Positions 32,655 through 43,546 of a stretch of 64,000 nucleotides of DNA are shown one piece after another. Each line of letters begins with the position of its first letter. Position 1 is the stretch's first letter. Below the pieces are notes generated by a model that saw only the letters and a program-made list of their open reading frames with translations, was not told the origin of the DNA and made no database searches. A program made the position numbers and the translations under genes. This stretch comes from Smallanthus sonchifolius. Its lineage: Eukaryota; Streptophyta; Magnoliopsida; Asterales; Asteraceae. The DNA lies in NCBI GenBank assembly GCA_023525975.1, contig JAKNSE010000037.1:5748501-5812500 (forward strand), in the 5' to 3' direction.

Positions 32655-32870
32655 TAATTTTCCCCAGAAACCATAACGTTTAACCGACGTCGACTCCAAT
32701 AACTCATAACCCCGGTCATGTTCTCAAAGAGATGCAAGTCTAGCAAATCGTATCTAATCGGCTCATCCCAAGTCAGTTTGAGTCTACTTCTGCTCCTCCT
32801 CCCCTCTACTCCGGTCGTTTCCACGCTTCTAACCCGCGTCGTCAGATGTCTCCTCTTCACATGCCCAAAC
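32655..32870 (-). pseudogene. LINE (L1-type) reverse transcriptase C-terminus, copy B
   Basis: Open minus-strand frame with RSRLKLTWDEPIRYDLLDLH, then ENMTGVMSYWSRRRLNVMV. The order (KLTW-E-I--DL--L-L-E-MT----W--RI) is the usual tail of plant L1 ORF2 proteins. About 70 codons only; no upstream reverse transcriptase motifs in the same frame. Confidence 0.6.
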
Positions 32871-32877
32871 TTAAAGA

Positions 32878-33112
32878 TGAGATCGGTACCGAAAATACCG
32901 ATATCGAATTTCTGGAAAAGTGGGTACCGAATACCTTACCAAATCTATCAGTACGGTACCGCTACTCGTTACAAAATGCTCATCTCTAAATGATATCGAT
33001 AACGTACCGGTACCGAAAATATCCGATACTGAATTTCTGGAAAAGTGGGTACCGAATATCACTCTATCGGTATGGTACCGGCAGTACCGGTACCAAATGC
33101 TCATCCCTACCC
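32878..33112. repeat. GGTACCG-rich tandem-duplicated element (copy B)
   Basis: Duplicate of 19155-19395. Confidence 0.55.
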
Positions 33113-34391
33113 AAACCATCTCAATCTCCGCCTCCCTACTCTTATCCGAGATATGTGTCGCCATTTTTTCTCTAAACACTTCATTTCTTATCCGGACCAA
33201 CCTCGTGTTCCCACACATCTATCTCATCATCTTCATCTCTGCTACATCCAACTTAATTTAGCTATATTATGTCATTTAAAGTTTATAAATGGCAAAGTCA
33301 TTTGAGTTAGAGTGGTGAATCTCTCCTTGATGTCAATGATTCAAGTCCCACCTATGATGAATTGATGTAAATTATTATGAATAATTTATGATGCCCTAAA
33401 ATGGGGTATTGTTATTCAAAAATAAATAAGTTCTTAAGTTCTAGCAAATTAAATATATCTAATAAATATTAAACTTTCAATACATCATTTCCAAGCTAAA
33501 GGCTTTAAGCTATATATCTAAAGGTCAGAATTTTGTGAGGTGAACAATAATAATTTTGTTTTGTTTTCGAAGCTCCTTATACTAATCGCATCTTGGTGAT
33601 AATAGATTTAAAACAACGTAAAATCTCGTGTGTTTACTCTTGTCTTTGAGAGCTTATCCAGGCTAAAGTCCATATATGCAAATTTGAAAGTAAGTTTTTC
33701 CTATTGAATGCAACTTTTAAAGAACTTCTACTTCAAACATAATAGGCATCTTTGTTTAGACATTTATACACTCACATTACTTATTACTTTTACCCATTCT
33801 TCATCTATGAATTGAAAGGTATATAAAGTCGGGATGCCACTCATGTCGGGCTGGTAGGTTGAATTCTTCAACCTGAGGTTCTAACATGACCTATTTATTT
33901 ATTCATGCCGTGTCGCGTCGAACCCACTTAAAATCATATCGTGTTTTAAGTCGAACCATTAATGTTCATTGCGAATATGAGTATATGAGTGATACATGCT
34001 TAGTTAGTAATGATTTAAACAATCTATTACTCTTGCTCATTTGAAATCCATTTGTAATTGATGTCCTTTTAAATGTTTTTTGTTTATTTATCTTTTATTT
34101 CTAATTAACAAACTTGGTTTTATATATCTGACTCGAGTTCAGAAAGTAACTCCATTTTCTTTGGTATCGAAACATCTTGGAGATATTGGATTCAGTAAAA
34201 ATGGTGTGGATAATGAAGTATTTATGTGGTCCTAAACATATTTTTTTATTATTCAAGAATTTCGCCCTTAAAATTGTCCAAAAATAATTAGGATAACAAT
34301 GCTTTTATCCATTTTATGTGGCGCCAAAATATCTTTTAAATTGTGGATAAACCTCTTTTTGGACTGGACAAGTTTTAGATTTTATTAAAAA

Positions 34392-34684
34392 TCTTTATTC
34401 TAATAAATAATTTTAAAAAATACCACGTGTCATTATCATATTTGTTTTCATCAAAATCTTCTAGTTTTCTCTTTTTAAGTAAGATTGAATTTTAAAATTT
34501 AATTATGTTAATATTTTTATTTTTCAAAAAAGATAATATAAAATTTGAATTCTAATTATTACTTAATCAAGCAAACAAATAATTTTTTTTCTTGTTTTAT
34601 ACATTATTTTTAATTTTTTACATATTATTGTATTTTTATTTTTCTATTAAACAAACTCATGTAATACATGGATATATAACCTAG
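34392..34684 (+). mobile_element. Helitron present only in copy B (293 bp)
   Basis: Starts TCTTTATTCTAATAAATAAT after A34391 and ends with a CATGTAATACATG hairpin, then GATATATAACCTAG before T34685. Copy A at about 20664 shows the empty site (AAAAA|TTAAGAATAAAAG), so the borders are exact. No coding sequence. A relative on the minus strand is at 43008-43546. Confidence 0.92.
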
Positions 34685-35159
34685 TTAAGAATAAAAGATC
34701 AAGATTATAAAAGTATTTAACAAAAAGAAAATCAATGTTTGATATGTGTTAAAATATTAACTGTCATATATAATGATATTAGTAATTAAAAAATATTAAA
34801 GCAAAAATTAACGTAGAGTTACAAGTACAAAATGAAGTACTTTAAGGCACAATTTTAAAATAAAAATACAGTAAAAAGGTTATCTAGTATAATATGTTGC
34901 ATACAGGTTATAGTGATTCCTTTTATGAAATATTACTACTAAACTTTGTTTAGTGGTTTAAAATCGTTAATTGTTATTTTTTAATCTACAAAGTAAAAAA
35001 GATCGCTCATTTAAAAGTGACTCGATCATTATTTGGGTCACTAATCATTATTTGGGTCACTCCCAGGGAGTCAAAGAGGCGTCTTCAAGATTTCAAATGT
35101 AAACGCGAGTACAGAAAAATGCTCATTGAAAACCATCAATATATATATATATAATATAA

Positions 35160-35286
35160 AATATAATTATATATATAGGGGTGAGTTTACTAGAAAACTC
35201 ATTTTCATGAGAAAACCAAAAAAATATGTGTAAACTACTTTTACAAATAGGTTCTTTATAAATAATATGATCTGGATATATATATA
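35160..35286 (+). mobile_element. Fragment of a (TA)n-flanked element
   Basis: TAGGGGTGAGTTTACTAGAA after a TA run looks like the left end of a further family of the same style as those at 35287 and 50265. Its right end is absent or replaced by the next element. Confidence 0.35.
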
Positions 35287-35778
35287 TAGGGGAAGGTTCC
35301 ACTAAAAAGTCTTTTTTCGCTAAGAAACGCTAAGAAGTGGGTCAAACAAACTCCGATTGAGCTCATTCCAGCGGCGTTGGAACCGTCTCATCAAACTCTA
35401 ATCCGGACCCAAAAACCTAAACCCCCTCTACCCGCACCCCCAAAAACCTAAACCCCCCTCCAACCCCACCCTAAAAAGCCTAAAACCACCACCCCACCCC
35501 CCTAAAAACCTAAACCCACTCCCACCCACCCCCAAAAACCTAAACCCCCCACCCCTACCCTCCAAAAAAACCTAAACCATAAAATCTAAACCCTAAAATT
35601 CAAACGTAAAATCTAAACCTTAAAAGCTAAACCCTAAAAACTAAGATGGTAGAGTTCGACGAGACGGTTCTGAAGCCGCTGAAATGAGCTCAATCGGGGT
35701 TCGTTTGATATCGTTTTCTAAACGTTTTGGTCATTTCTTAGATTTCTTAGCGAAAACCTACTTTTTATTTGATCCTCC

Positions 35779-35783
<5 letters not shown>
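35287..35783. mobile_element. (TA)n-flanked TIR element with CCCTAAAC-like repeats (copy 2)
   Basis: Starts TAGGGGAAGGTTCCACTAAA and ends TTTGATCCTCCCCTTA. Core minisatellite as in 3537-4103. Inserted in TA-rich sequence. Confidence 0.65.

Positions 35784-35854
<71 letters not shown>
35783..35854. repeat. (TA)n microsatellite, about 70 bp
   Basis: The longest TA run in the window together with that at 50218. It creates the poly Tyr-Ile frame at 35769-36095, which is not a gene. Confidence 0.9.
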
Positions 35855-35856
<2 letters not shown>

Positions 35857-36051
35857 TTGAGAACTCGCGAGAACTTGTCAAAAAATCAATTAAAATCATT
35901 TTTCATTGTTTTCACTTCCTTTCATATGTAAACTTGTTTAAAATTAAATTAGTATTCCTTAACTGTTTTATATGTAACATTATTTACAAAATAACTATAA
36001 CATTATTGTTGAAACGCTTCAAATTTGAATGTAATATTCGTTTTATTATAG

Positions 36052-36393
36052 AAAAAGCTTTTTGTCGACTACTTAGAAAAAAAGAAGCATCCTAAGACTG
36101 ATGAAATCGCAACAAGCAATATTCACAAGGTAAAGCTTGAATGGGCAACAACTAACAATTATACCGATTGTGGTGTGTTCTTGATTCGACATATGGAGAG
36201 GTTTATGGGGCTTCATGAGATGTTTGAATGCGGGTTTAGCAAAAATGGAAGGAAGAAACTGACGGAACTGAAAAAGCTAAGGAAGAAGATGGATGCACAT
36301 ATTCTCCTTTCGCGGGCAAATGTTTTGAGGGAAAAGGTTGTGGATGAAGCACTAAAGAAAGGAAAGGTAGTGGCTCCGGTACAATATTTTTAG
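36052..36393 (+). pseudogene. Ulp1-like (C48) cysteine protease C-terminal exon fragment
   Basis: Open reading from 36052, just after TTATTATAG which may be a splice acceptor, to TAG at 36393. Translation has EWATTNNYTDCGVFLIRHME, where the D-C-G-V-F block carries the catalytic cysteine of Ulp1/SENP proteases, followed by a charged helical tail (KKLTELKKLRKKMDAHILLS). The catalytic His and Asp that lie upstream in the family are absent, so this is about 113 residues of the end. Ulp1-like tails of this style are common in plant DNA transposons, so I take it as transposon-derived. Confidence 0.7.
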
Positions 36394-36539
36394 GAAGTTT
36401 AATGAACAATTTAAGTAATGTTGAACAACTTTTGTTAACTTATTTGGATGAAACTCTATTGATGTCGTTTTGCTGCATGACACATAGAGGTTTAAGATTC
36501 CTGTAATGTACTTGCTTATGATGACTGTTGTGGGGTAAT

Positions 36540-39170
36540 TACTTATGTAACAAATATCTCAACATGACTTTTTTGGGTTATATAACATATGTTACATATA
36601 TGGCACTTGTTATTTAAGTGAATGTATGGAGAATGCAATTAACATTTAAATATTCATGTCAAAATTTGGATACTTAAAAGATCTGTAAAATACACTTTAA
36701 TTTTTTTTAAACATATGTTAACATAATTCAAAAAATTAAAAAATGAACGAGGGGTAAACAATATCAACAAAATGGAAAAATTGATTTCCAAAATATTGTT
36801 ACAGATTCCGATGAATGGATTAAAAATGTTACTAAAAAATAACTAAAGTGCAATGTTACACATCTAATAGAAATATAACAAAAGGGTCATTTTCAACGAT
36901 TAAACAAATGTTACCCATGTAACAGAATATTCAAAAGGTGGGGTACTAAACCTGTTACGCATGTAACACAGTTTTTGAATAAACAAGTAAACCGAGTTAC
37001 GTATGTAAACATAATTCAAATTGAACGAAACAAAAAAGAGCGTAAATAAACAAAAGTTACATGTGTAACTACTGTTGTTACATATGTAACTATTAATGGT
37101 TTCTTTGTTATAACGTCGAAGTATCTACATGAGACATTTTTTTATAGCAACAAACATCTGTATGGGAATGGACTTCATTTATAACTTGGTCAATTCCATT
37201 AGAAGGGTGAACAACATATGTAACATCTGTATCATCGCAAGTTACATATCTAACTCCATCAAACAGTTTTTTGATAACAATGAATTCTTTAGGGGAGTGA
37301 ACTTCGTTCATAACCTGGTAAACTCCATCAGATTGTTGAACATGCAAATTAGATACCCTGCATTGATTCATGGTTACCAACAACTAGAAATTATAAAACT
37401 TTTCATCCACATTATGTTCATCTTTTTCAAAATTTTCTTTCTTTTAAAAATAAATATTTTATTTCATGAACAAAAATGAAAAAACATAAATATTAATCCA
37501 ATGGTTGATAAAAAAATATGATATATAGTTATACATAATTTGTCGAAAGTTTTATTTAAGACAGTTGGTATGAAATGTATGATATGGGGATACGGTCGTA
37601 ACATATGTAAAATGAAAAAACAGAAAAAATTCAAGTGATTAAAATTTTTTCAGAGCATTTTTTTAACGTTGTAACATATGTAAATTGATAAAACAGAAAT
37701 AATTCAAGTAATTAAATTTTTCAGAGCATTTGTTAACATTGTAACATATGTATAAACTACTTCCAGTTGACTCTCACCTGGTGATCCAAATTAACCCACT
37801 TCTAATTAATACTAATTTTTTTTATTAAACCTTATTCCAGTTGACTCTCACCTGGTGATCCAAATTAACCTTCTTCCAATTAAACATTCTTTTGATTGAA
37901 CCTACTAAAAAATGCATAAAATTAATACAAAAAATATTACATACGTATTGATGTGTTGCAAAGCACACATGCATTTCCGTTGTGTTTCGTGTCGTTTTTA
38001 TATATTTTTAGAGTCTTTTTGAGTCGAATATGGTTAGTATTGAGTTGTACCTTGTTTTATAGGTGATCGGGTCACTAATTATGGGTTAAAGTCAGATGTT
38101 GTAGTTAAGTTGTTGATACTGAAACATGTTCTCGATTTTGTGACGTCGGTACATCATTTTAAAACAAACTAAGTTGATATCGTTGTGATGTAATTAACAT
38201 GTGTAGTTTTGTCAAGAGAGTTTAATAGGACCTACTTCCGCTTGTTTTTTTTTATATAGCTAAAATCGATCGGGAATTTTGGGTGTTACAAAATGTCTGA
38301 AAATAGTGAAAATACAGAGAAAGAGACATGAACAAATGATTGTAACATATGTAGCTGATGAGACGGTTTTTTATAGCAGCGGACATCTTTAGGGGAATTA
38401 ACTTCGTTTATAACCTGGTCAACTCCATCAGAAGGTTGACAACATATGTAACATCTGTAGAATCGCTAGTTACATACGTATCATTTCACCAGTTACTTAT
38501 GTAACAAACTTAGTTACATATGTAACGTCCTTTCGACAACTCCATATTGACCTTGAGAACTGAAACTAGGTTTGAGAGGTTTCTTAAATCCCGTACCCTG
38601 TAGGTCTTGTCTTGATTCCCTATAGCAAACAGTCTTGCATCTGGATGCCATGGAGAAACAAATGAGTAGTCAAGGCAACCTTCAACAGAGGCAACTGCTA
38701 GTATAGATTAATGACAAGTGTTATGGATAGAGTTAGACATGTTAATGGATAATGAACATATTCACGGTGCACACGTACGTGTTAACCATGTTACTTATGT
38801 TATGTTGTTGAGTGTTACATGATATTGATTTTTACAGAAGTACTTGAAGTGATTACATTAATTTTCAGAGCATTTGTTGATGTTGTAACATATGTAAAAT
38901 GAAAAAATTAATCTTATGATTGAATTTTTTTTCTTCTGAAAATTGGTTAAATAAAAAAAAACAAAATGCATCACTATATAATAAAAAAACATAATATATA
39001 GTGATACATAATTTGTCGACAGTGCTATTTATGTCAATTGTTATGTAATATATAATATGGTGATAACGTTGTAACATATGTAAAATTAAAAAACAGTAAT
39101 CTTTAGACAATGATTAAAACTTGTTGTAACTAATTAATAGATGATAATAAATTCACTTGGTAACATATGT
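36540..39170. repeat. Region with about 20 GTTAC-NN-TGTAAC palindromes
   Basis: The 14-bp palindrome GTTACATATGTAAC and close variants (GTTACCCATGTAAC near 36914, GTTACGCATGTAAC near 36954, GTTACATGTGTAAC near 37055, exact near 37077 and 38512) recur at irregular spacing, with many half-sites (GTAACATATGTAAA). The same motif fills 41880-42710. The function is unknown. Confidence 0.75.
37108..37383 (-). pseudogene. Remnant of a repetitive protein (unrecognised)
   Basis: The minus frame contains two related units: SDGVYQVMNEVHSPKEF...KK and SNGIDQVINEVHSHTDV..YKK. A third unit (SDGVDQVINEVNSPKDV..YKK) is found on the same strand at about 38380-38440, with a one-base shift before it. Between units the text VTYVV or YVT is encoded by the GTTACATATGTAAC motif. 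The family is unknown to me. It may be an ORF of the element that also carries the Ulp1 fragment. Confidence 0.4.
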
Positions 39171-39330
39171 AAAATGAAAAAACAGTAAATTTTTTACAAT
39201 TATTATAATTTCCAGTAAAAAATTTGTAACTAAAATTAATACTAAAAATGCATAAAATTAATACTAAAAAATCTTTTGATTGAACCTCATTCCAATTGAC
39301 TCTCACCCGGTGATCCAAATTAACCTACTT
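37767..39330. repeat. Three copies of a CTCACCTGGTGATCC block
   Basis: GACTCTCACCTGGTGATCCA with AAATTAACC occurs at about 37778 and 37850, and as CTCACCCGGTGATCC at about 39301, each followed by an ATT(G/A)AACCTACT-type block at least once. They could be subterminal repeats of a DNA transposon ending near 39400. Confidence 0.55.
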
Positions 39331-39424
39331 CCGGTTAAAACTTTATTTAATTGAACCTACTAAAATCATCCGGTGATCTCTTTGATGACGTCATCATATA
39401 AAAAACACAGCTTTCAGTAATAAA

Positions 39425-39843
39425 TCTATACTATATAATAAATAAAGGTTTTTGTATGCCACATGTCGCCACCATATTCAATTTCGTCAATATTTTCCCG
39501 CCTCTCTCTCTTATTAAATGCACCAATATCTTTTAATAAATTACTAATTATACTAATAAAACACATTTATTTTAAATTATGCTTTATTATAAAAAAAACT
39601 TTGAAATCTAATTATGTAATTTTTATTTTCAATCAAATAGTAAATGAAAGTCAAATTACATTAAATAGTAATTGACGTATTTCCGAAACCCAAATATATA
39701 TTATTTTTTACATATTTTGAATTTTGTTTTATATCCTTAGTATACAGTAATACATTTTTACATCTATAAATACATAAATAAAATTTAAGAAAATTATGTA
39801 TTGATGTTTTTCACCCGTGTGTATTACACGGGGTCTAAGCTAG
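39425..39843 (+). mobile_element. Non-autonomous Helitron (419 bp)
   Basis: TCTATACTATATAATAAATA at 39425 after A39424; hairpin CCCGTGT-GTATT-ACACGGG then GTCTAAGCTAG at 39843 before T39844. Same family as 22391-22828. The frame 39463-39675 is not a gene. Confidence 0.9.
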
Positions 39844-39844
39844 T

Positions 39845-40579
39845 ATAGCTAATAAAAAATGATATGTTAAACCATCTCCATGATAATTACTTTTGTTGGA
39901 AAATTGTGACAATGTAAGCAACATTTGATTGTTTTTACATAGCAAATAAAAAATGATATAATAAATCAAAAACGGTAGTACACTTTTTTTACCATCTTTT
40001 GATTTTCAACATATGAGTTTGATTTCAAAGATTCTATAAAAAAAACCACAAACTCTACAAATTTTATAAATTACTAAAATATACATAACAAGGTACCTCG
40101 AATCAACCTGTTTTCGACCTAAGACCCGATTGAAATGTTTACCCAAGCTCACCTCAAATGGAGGAATACTAAAAGTTAGAAGAATCAAAGAAGTAAATGT
40201 GGAAAGAGTTAGGAGAATTGAATGAAGAAGAAGACTTATGGAGATGGAGAAATCGATGGAGAAAATGGGGAGAAAGGTGAGAAGTGATGAGTATTAAATA
40301 AATGGAAAAGATGTTGATAGGTTAGTAAAAAAAGGACAAAGCATGTAAGAGTAAAATGACAAAAGTAAAAGAATAATCTTGAAATGATTTTTTGAAAAAG
40401 GATTGAATGGGTGAAATTACTAGTTTACCCTTGAAGACAAAAAGAAAGATTTAATAAAAGGGGATATGTAGCATCATGACAACCACACATTGGGTTTCCA
40501 AAGTTTTCACAGCTCATTGAGTTTCCATTATATATATATATATATATATAAACTTGAGGCTCAAAACCATATATATGTA
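39845..40579. other. Spacer without recognised genes
   Basis: AT-rich; a short (TA)n run at 40531-40550. The frame 40006-40188 (minus) has no known motif. Confidence 0.5.
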
Positions 40580-40829
40580 TATAGGGGAAGTATGGAATAG
40601 AAACCCTCATGAGATGAAGAACCTTATAAACTCTAATGTGTGGTTATCAAGGTGCCACATGGCATGCTTCTTTCTTTACCCTCAAGAGTAATTTGGTCAT
40701 CTTGTATCCTTTTTCTGTCGGATCTGATTTCAAACAAGAATTTAAATCCAAATTCATTTTTAAGAAATCGAAATCCAAAAAACGTGATTTCAAACATGAA
40801 CCCTAAATCAAATCCACACATTCCCCCAA

Positions 40830-40915
40830 AATTCACGGTGACGACGAAAGATGACGCGCAAGCTCTTTTTCACTCTCTATGTTCTGCTTATTCCTCTACA
40901 CCTACCAATCTCAAG
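40830..40915 (+). pseudogene. Captured first exon of DAD1 (oligosaccharyltransferase subunit)
   Basis: Translation TTKDDAQALFHSLCSAYSST followed by PTNLK ends exactly at AAG|GTTCC, a splice donor. Plant DAD1 (defender against cell death 1), a small ER-membrane subunit of oligosaccharyltransferase, starts with the same block, KDAQ-LFHSLRSAY-ATPTNLK, just before its first membrane span. Only about 28 residues remain, and the next exon (IIDLYV...) is not found downstream. Because intron sequence follows the donor, capture was at the DNA level. Confidence 0.65.
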
Positions 40916-41226
40916 GTTCCGCTTTTCTCGATCTATCTAATTGAGTAAATTTTCGTATTTTGTTTCGTGTCGTCACGATCTAATTCAATTCCAGATCATA
41001 GATCTGTACGTGTTGTTTATCGTTTTGTTATGAATCAATAGTAGCATGGTTAGCATTTAGGGTTCGGTTGATCCATTCAGTTTTCTTTGGGGGTACTGGT
41101 TGCAAACGCTTTCTAAATTTGATTGCTTGATTTTAAGAACAGTAACGTTAATCAGTTACCATATTTCATTGATTCCCTAAGTAATTAAGTCTCGAGGGTT
41201 CTTATATCTGCCATGGAAGTTCGAGG

Positions 41227-41611
41227 ATGTTGAAATGCAAACATTATTATTATGAATTTATGATGTTGTTTTTTACACTGCTATATCATTCAATTTCAAA
41301 TGTAAGCATATTAGCTTCTTGTGTTAGGAACATAAGTCTAATTCACTTGTATTTGGTGCTTCCTGAAGCATTGGAACTTAGGTTTAGATGCCATTGTTTT
41401 CAACTCGTTCACAGTCATGGACCAGGAAGCTTTAAATATTTTGCAGTTATGCTATGCAGAAGTATCAAAACAGTCTTTTGGTGTGAGGAATTATGGAAAA
41501 ACTTTCTCCCTAATATCAATAATGTATGATTATATCCAGCATCTCAGGTCTACACATCAATTCACAAGTAGGGGTGTAAATGAGTGGAGCCGAAAAAGAG
41601 CTTTTTTTTAA
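41227..41611 (+). other. Unrecognised sequence with small frames inside the DAD1-carrying element
   Basis: A frame from 41417 reads MDQEALNILQLCYAEVSKQS and continues about 40 codons. I do not recognise it. It could be another captured piece. Confidence 0.25.
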
Positions 41612-41879
41612 CCGTGGCTATGCTGTAAAGTTGGTAATTATACTGTTAGTTTATTAGTTAAATTGATGGATAATATAAAGTGGTCTCTATATTGTCAAGT
41701 TGGGGGATGATACTAAGGAGACGTCTTTCTTAAAAGCTAGACGAATCATCAACAATAACATAGATGTTAAAAATAACATAGATTGTTTTTTTAAACCTGC
41801 AAACAAGAAATTTTAGATATCCTGTTCATTTTTTAACAAAACCTTGTTTCATTTGATTCGATTTTTTGTTAGTTGCATA

Positions 41880-42710
41880 CGTAAATTGATTTTACATATG
41901 TAACATTTGATTATTACATATGTAACATTTTCATTTTACATATGTAACAATAGCTAGTTACATATGTAATACCCTTTACGTAACATTTGATTTTGCGGTC
42001 TCCTTTACCTTGCTTGAAGGTCTGTTAAAACGGTATGATATAATACCGTATAGCATTTAAATCAACTTATTAGTATTTAACCATTATTTACTCGTTAAGT
42101 TTTGGTATATCTTTTGTAGTAGCTAAGAAGAAACCAAGCTCATTTACTTCGCGGTCAGCAGAAAGACTACAATCGGGAAATATTGTTTATTTAACATATA
42201 TAATTACATATGTTACATTTGTTAGTTACTTATGTAATCCTACCTGTAAATTTACATACGTAATTTTACAAGACCACTAGTTATTTTTGGCTATTTACAT
42301 ACATAAACTCATAAAAGTTCTATTATAACATATGTAACCTTACTTATGTTACAAGTGTTACATGCATTTTAAGCTACTTTATACCTAATATATATTTATA
42401 TATGTAAGTTGATGAACTTGTTTTTTTTATATGTGAATGATTTTTATGTCAAAGATGAAGATGATTATAAAAAAATGAAGCATATTTAGGTTTTATGTTT
42501 TTTGTTAGCTTATTATAGTTTTTGGATCATTTTTAAATATTTAAGTTTGTATGAAATACATTGTTACGATTTTAATGTTGATTGTAATAAATTTTTAAAT
42601 ATTTAAGTTTTTTTAACATATGTAACAACACGTATGCTGGATTTTTATAGTTTTTGGATCATTTTTAAATATTTAAGTTTGTATTAACATATGTAACACA
42701 CATATGCTGC
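41880..42710. repeat. Second cluster of GTTACATATGTAAC-type motifs
   Basis: Motifs at about 41893, 41914, 41936, 41957, 42205, 42328, 42615 and 42687, mostly TTACATATGTAA cores. Also a duplicated block ATCATTTTTAAATATTTAAG (about 42527 and 42657). Confidence 0.7.
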
Positions 42711-43007
42711 TATCAAGTTTAAAATAGTATTTTTTTTAAATAAAAGAATTTAATTTTTATTCTTTAATTACTACTTTTAAATAAAAAATAATATAATTTA
42801 AAAAGTATGAGAGAAAATATATGATTGATGTGTTTAGGGAAATGTGAATTTCCTATTTTGCCTTTTTTGTCCTTTAATAGTGATTAAATATTGAATAGAA
42901 AGTACATTTTTCTAAGATTAAATTTAAGCACTTGATAATGTCAAATGAATGGTTGAGATGGGGTTTAGTGGGTTTTTTCAACTCAAGTGGGTTTTTATTA
43001 TAACCAT

Positions 43008-43546
43008 CTCCTATGTATATACCCATGTATTAAATGGGTTAGTAGAAAAATGAATGTATAATATGTATAAAAAATTAAAATAATGTGTAAATTAGAAATT
43101 ATATAATTTTAGAATGTGTACACAAATTTACGTAGATGAAATATTTTTATTACATACGTCAATAAAAAATAAAAGTAAAATTACAATTGATAAATTTTTA
43201 AATAATTCTTTGTACAAGGCATTTGTTATTTTATTTATAATTTTATCGTCTTTATCAACTATCAGTTGTTTAAATATATCCCTACCTTTTAATATATACA
43301 TATACACACACGTATATGTATATTTATAAAACTAAAACAATAAATAAAAATTCTTTGTTTATCTAATTAATTATTAATTAGAATTCAAATTTTATATTAT
43401 CATTATTTTTTAAAAACATTAACATAATTAACATAATTAAGTTTCAAAATTCAAACTTACTTAAAATAGGGAATATTAGATAATTTGGTGAAAAAAATAT
43501 GGTGATAACATGTGGCAATATTTGGAATCATTTATTAGAATAAGGA
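43008..43546 (-). mobile_element. Helitron (minus strand)
   Basis: Minus-strand 5' end TCCTTATTCTAATAAATGAT at 43546, related to the copy at 34392. The 3' side has an ACCCAT-TTAATAC-ATGGGT hairpin (about 43024-43042), but the CTAG end has decayed, so its right-hand limit is approximate. The frame 43114-43329 is not a gene. Confidence 0.6.

Larger units (their letters stand above)
24116..35079 (+). repeat. Segmental duplication, copy B (direct repeat)
   Basis: Second copy of 10736-21430. It starts inside the MOCOS-like fragment, so it lacks the left Pack-MULE TIR. Private insertions: a Harbinger-type MITE (24875-25183), a longer purine element (about 25855-26133) and a Helitron (34392-34684). 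Confidence 0.92.
40580..43016. mobile_element. (TA)-flanked TIR element of 2.4 kb with a captured DAD1 exon
   Basis: Left end TATAGGGGAAGTATGGAATA and right end (reverse complement) TATATACATAGGAGATGGTT are alike, and both continue into AAACCC and then TGAG. Inside are a DAD1-like exon (40830-40915), unrecognised sequence, and at 41880-42710 a cluster of GTTACATATGTAAC-type motifs. The borders are less certain than for the small elements. Confidence 0.45.

Noticed and set aside
35769..36095. 108-codon frame
   Set aside because: Starts in the (TA)n run (poly Tyr-Ile) and is out of frame with the Ulp1-like fragment it overlaps.
36540..39170. CRISPR-like array
   Set aside because: Plant nuclear context; the motif is palindromic, spacing is irregular and no spacers of constant length exist.
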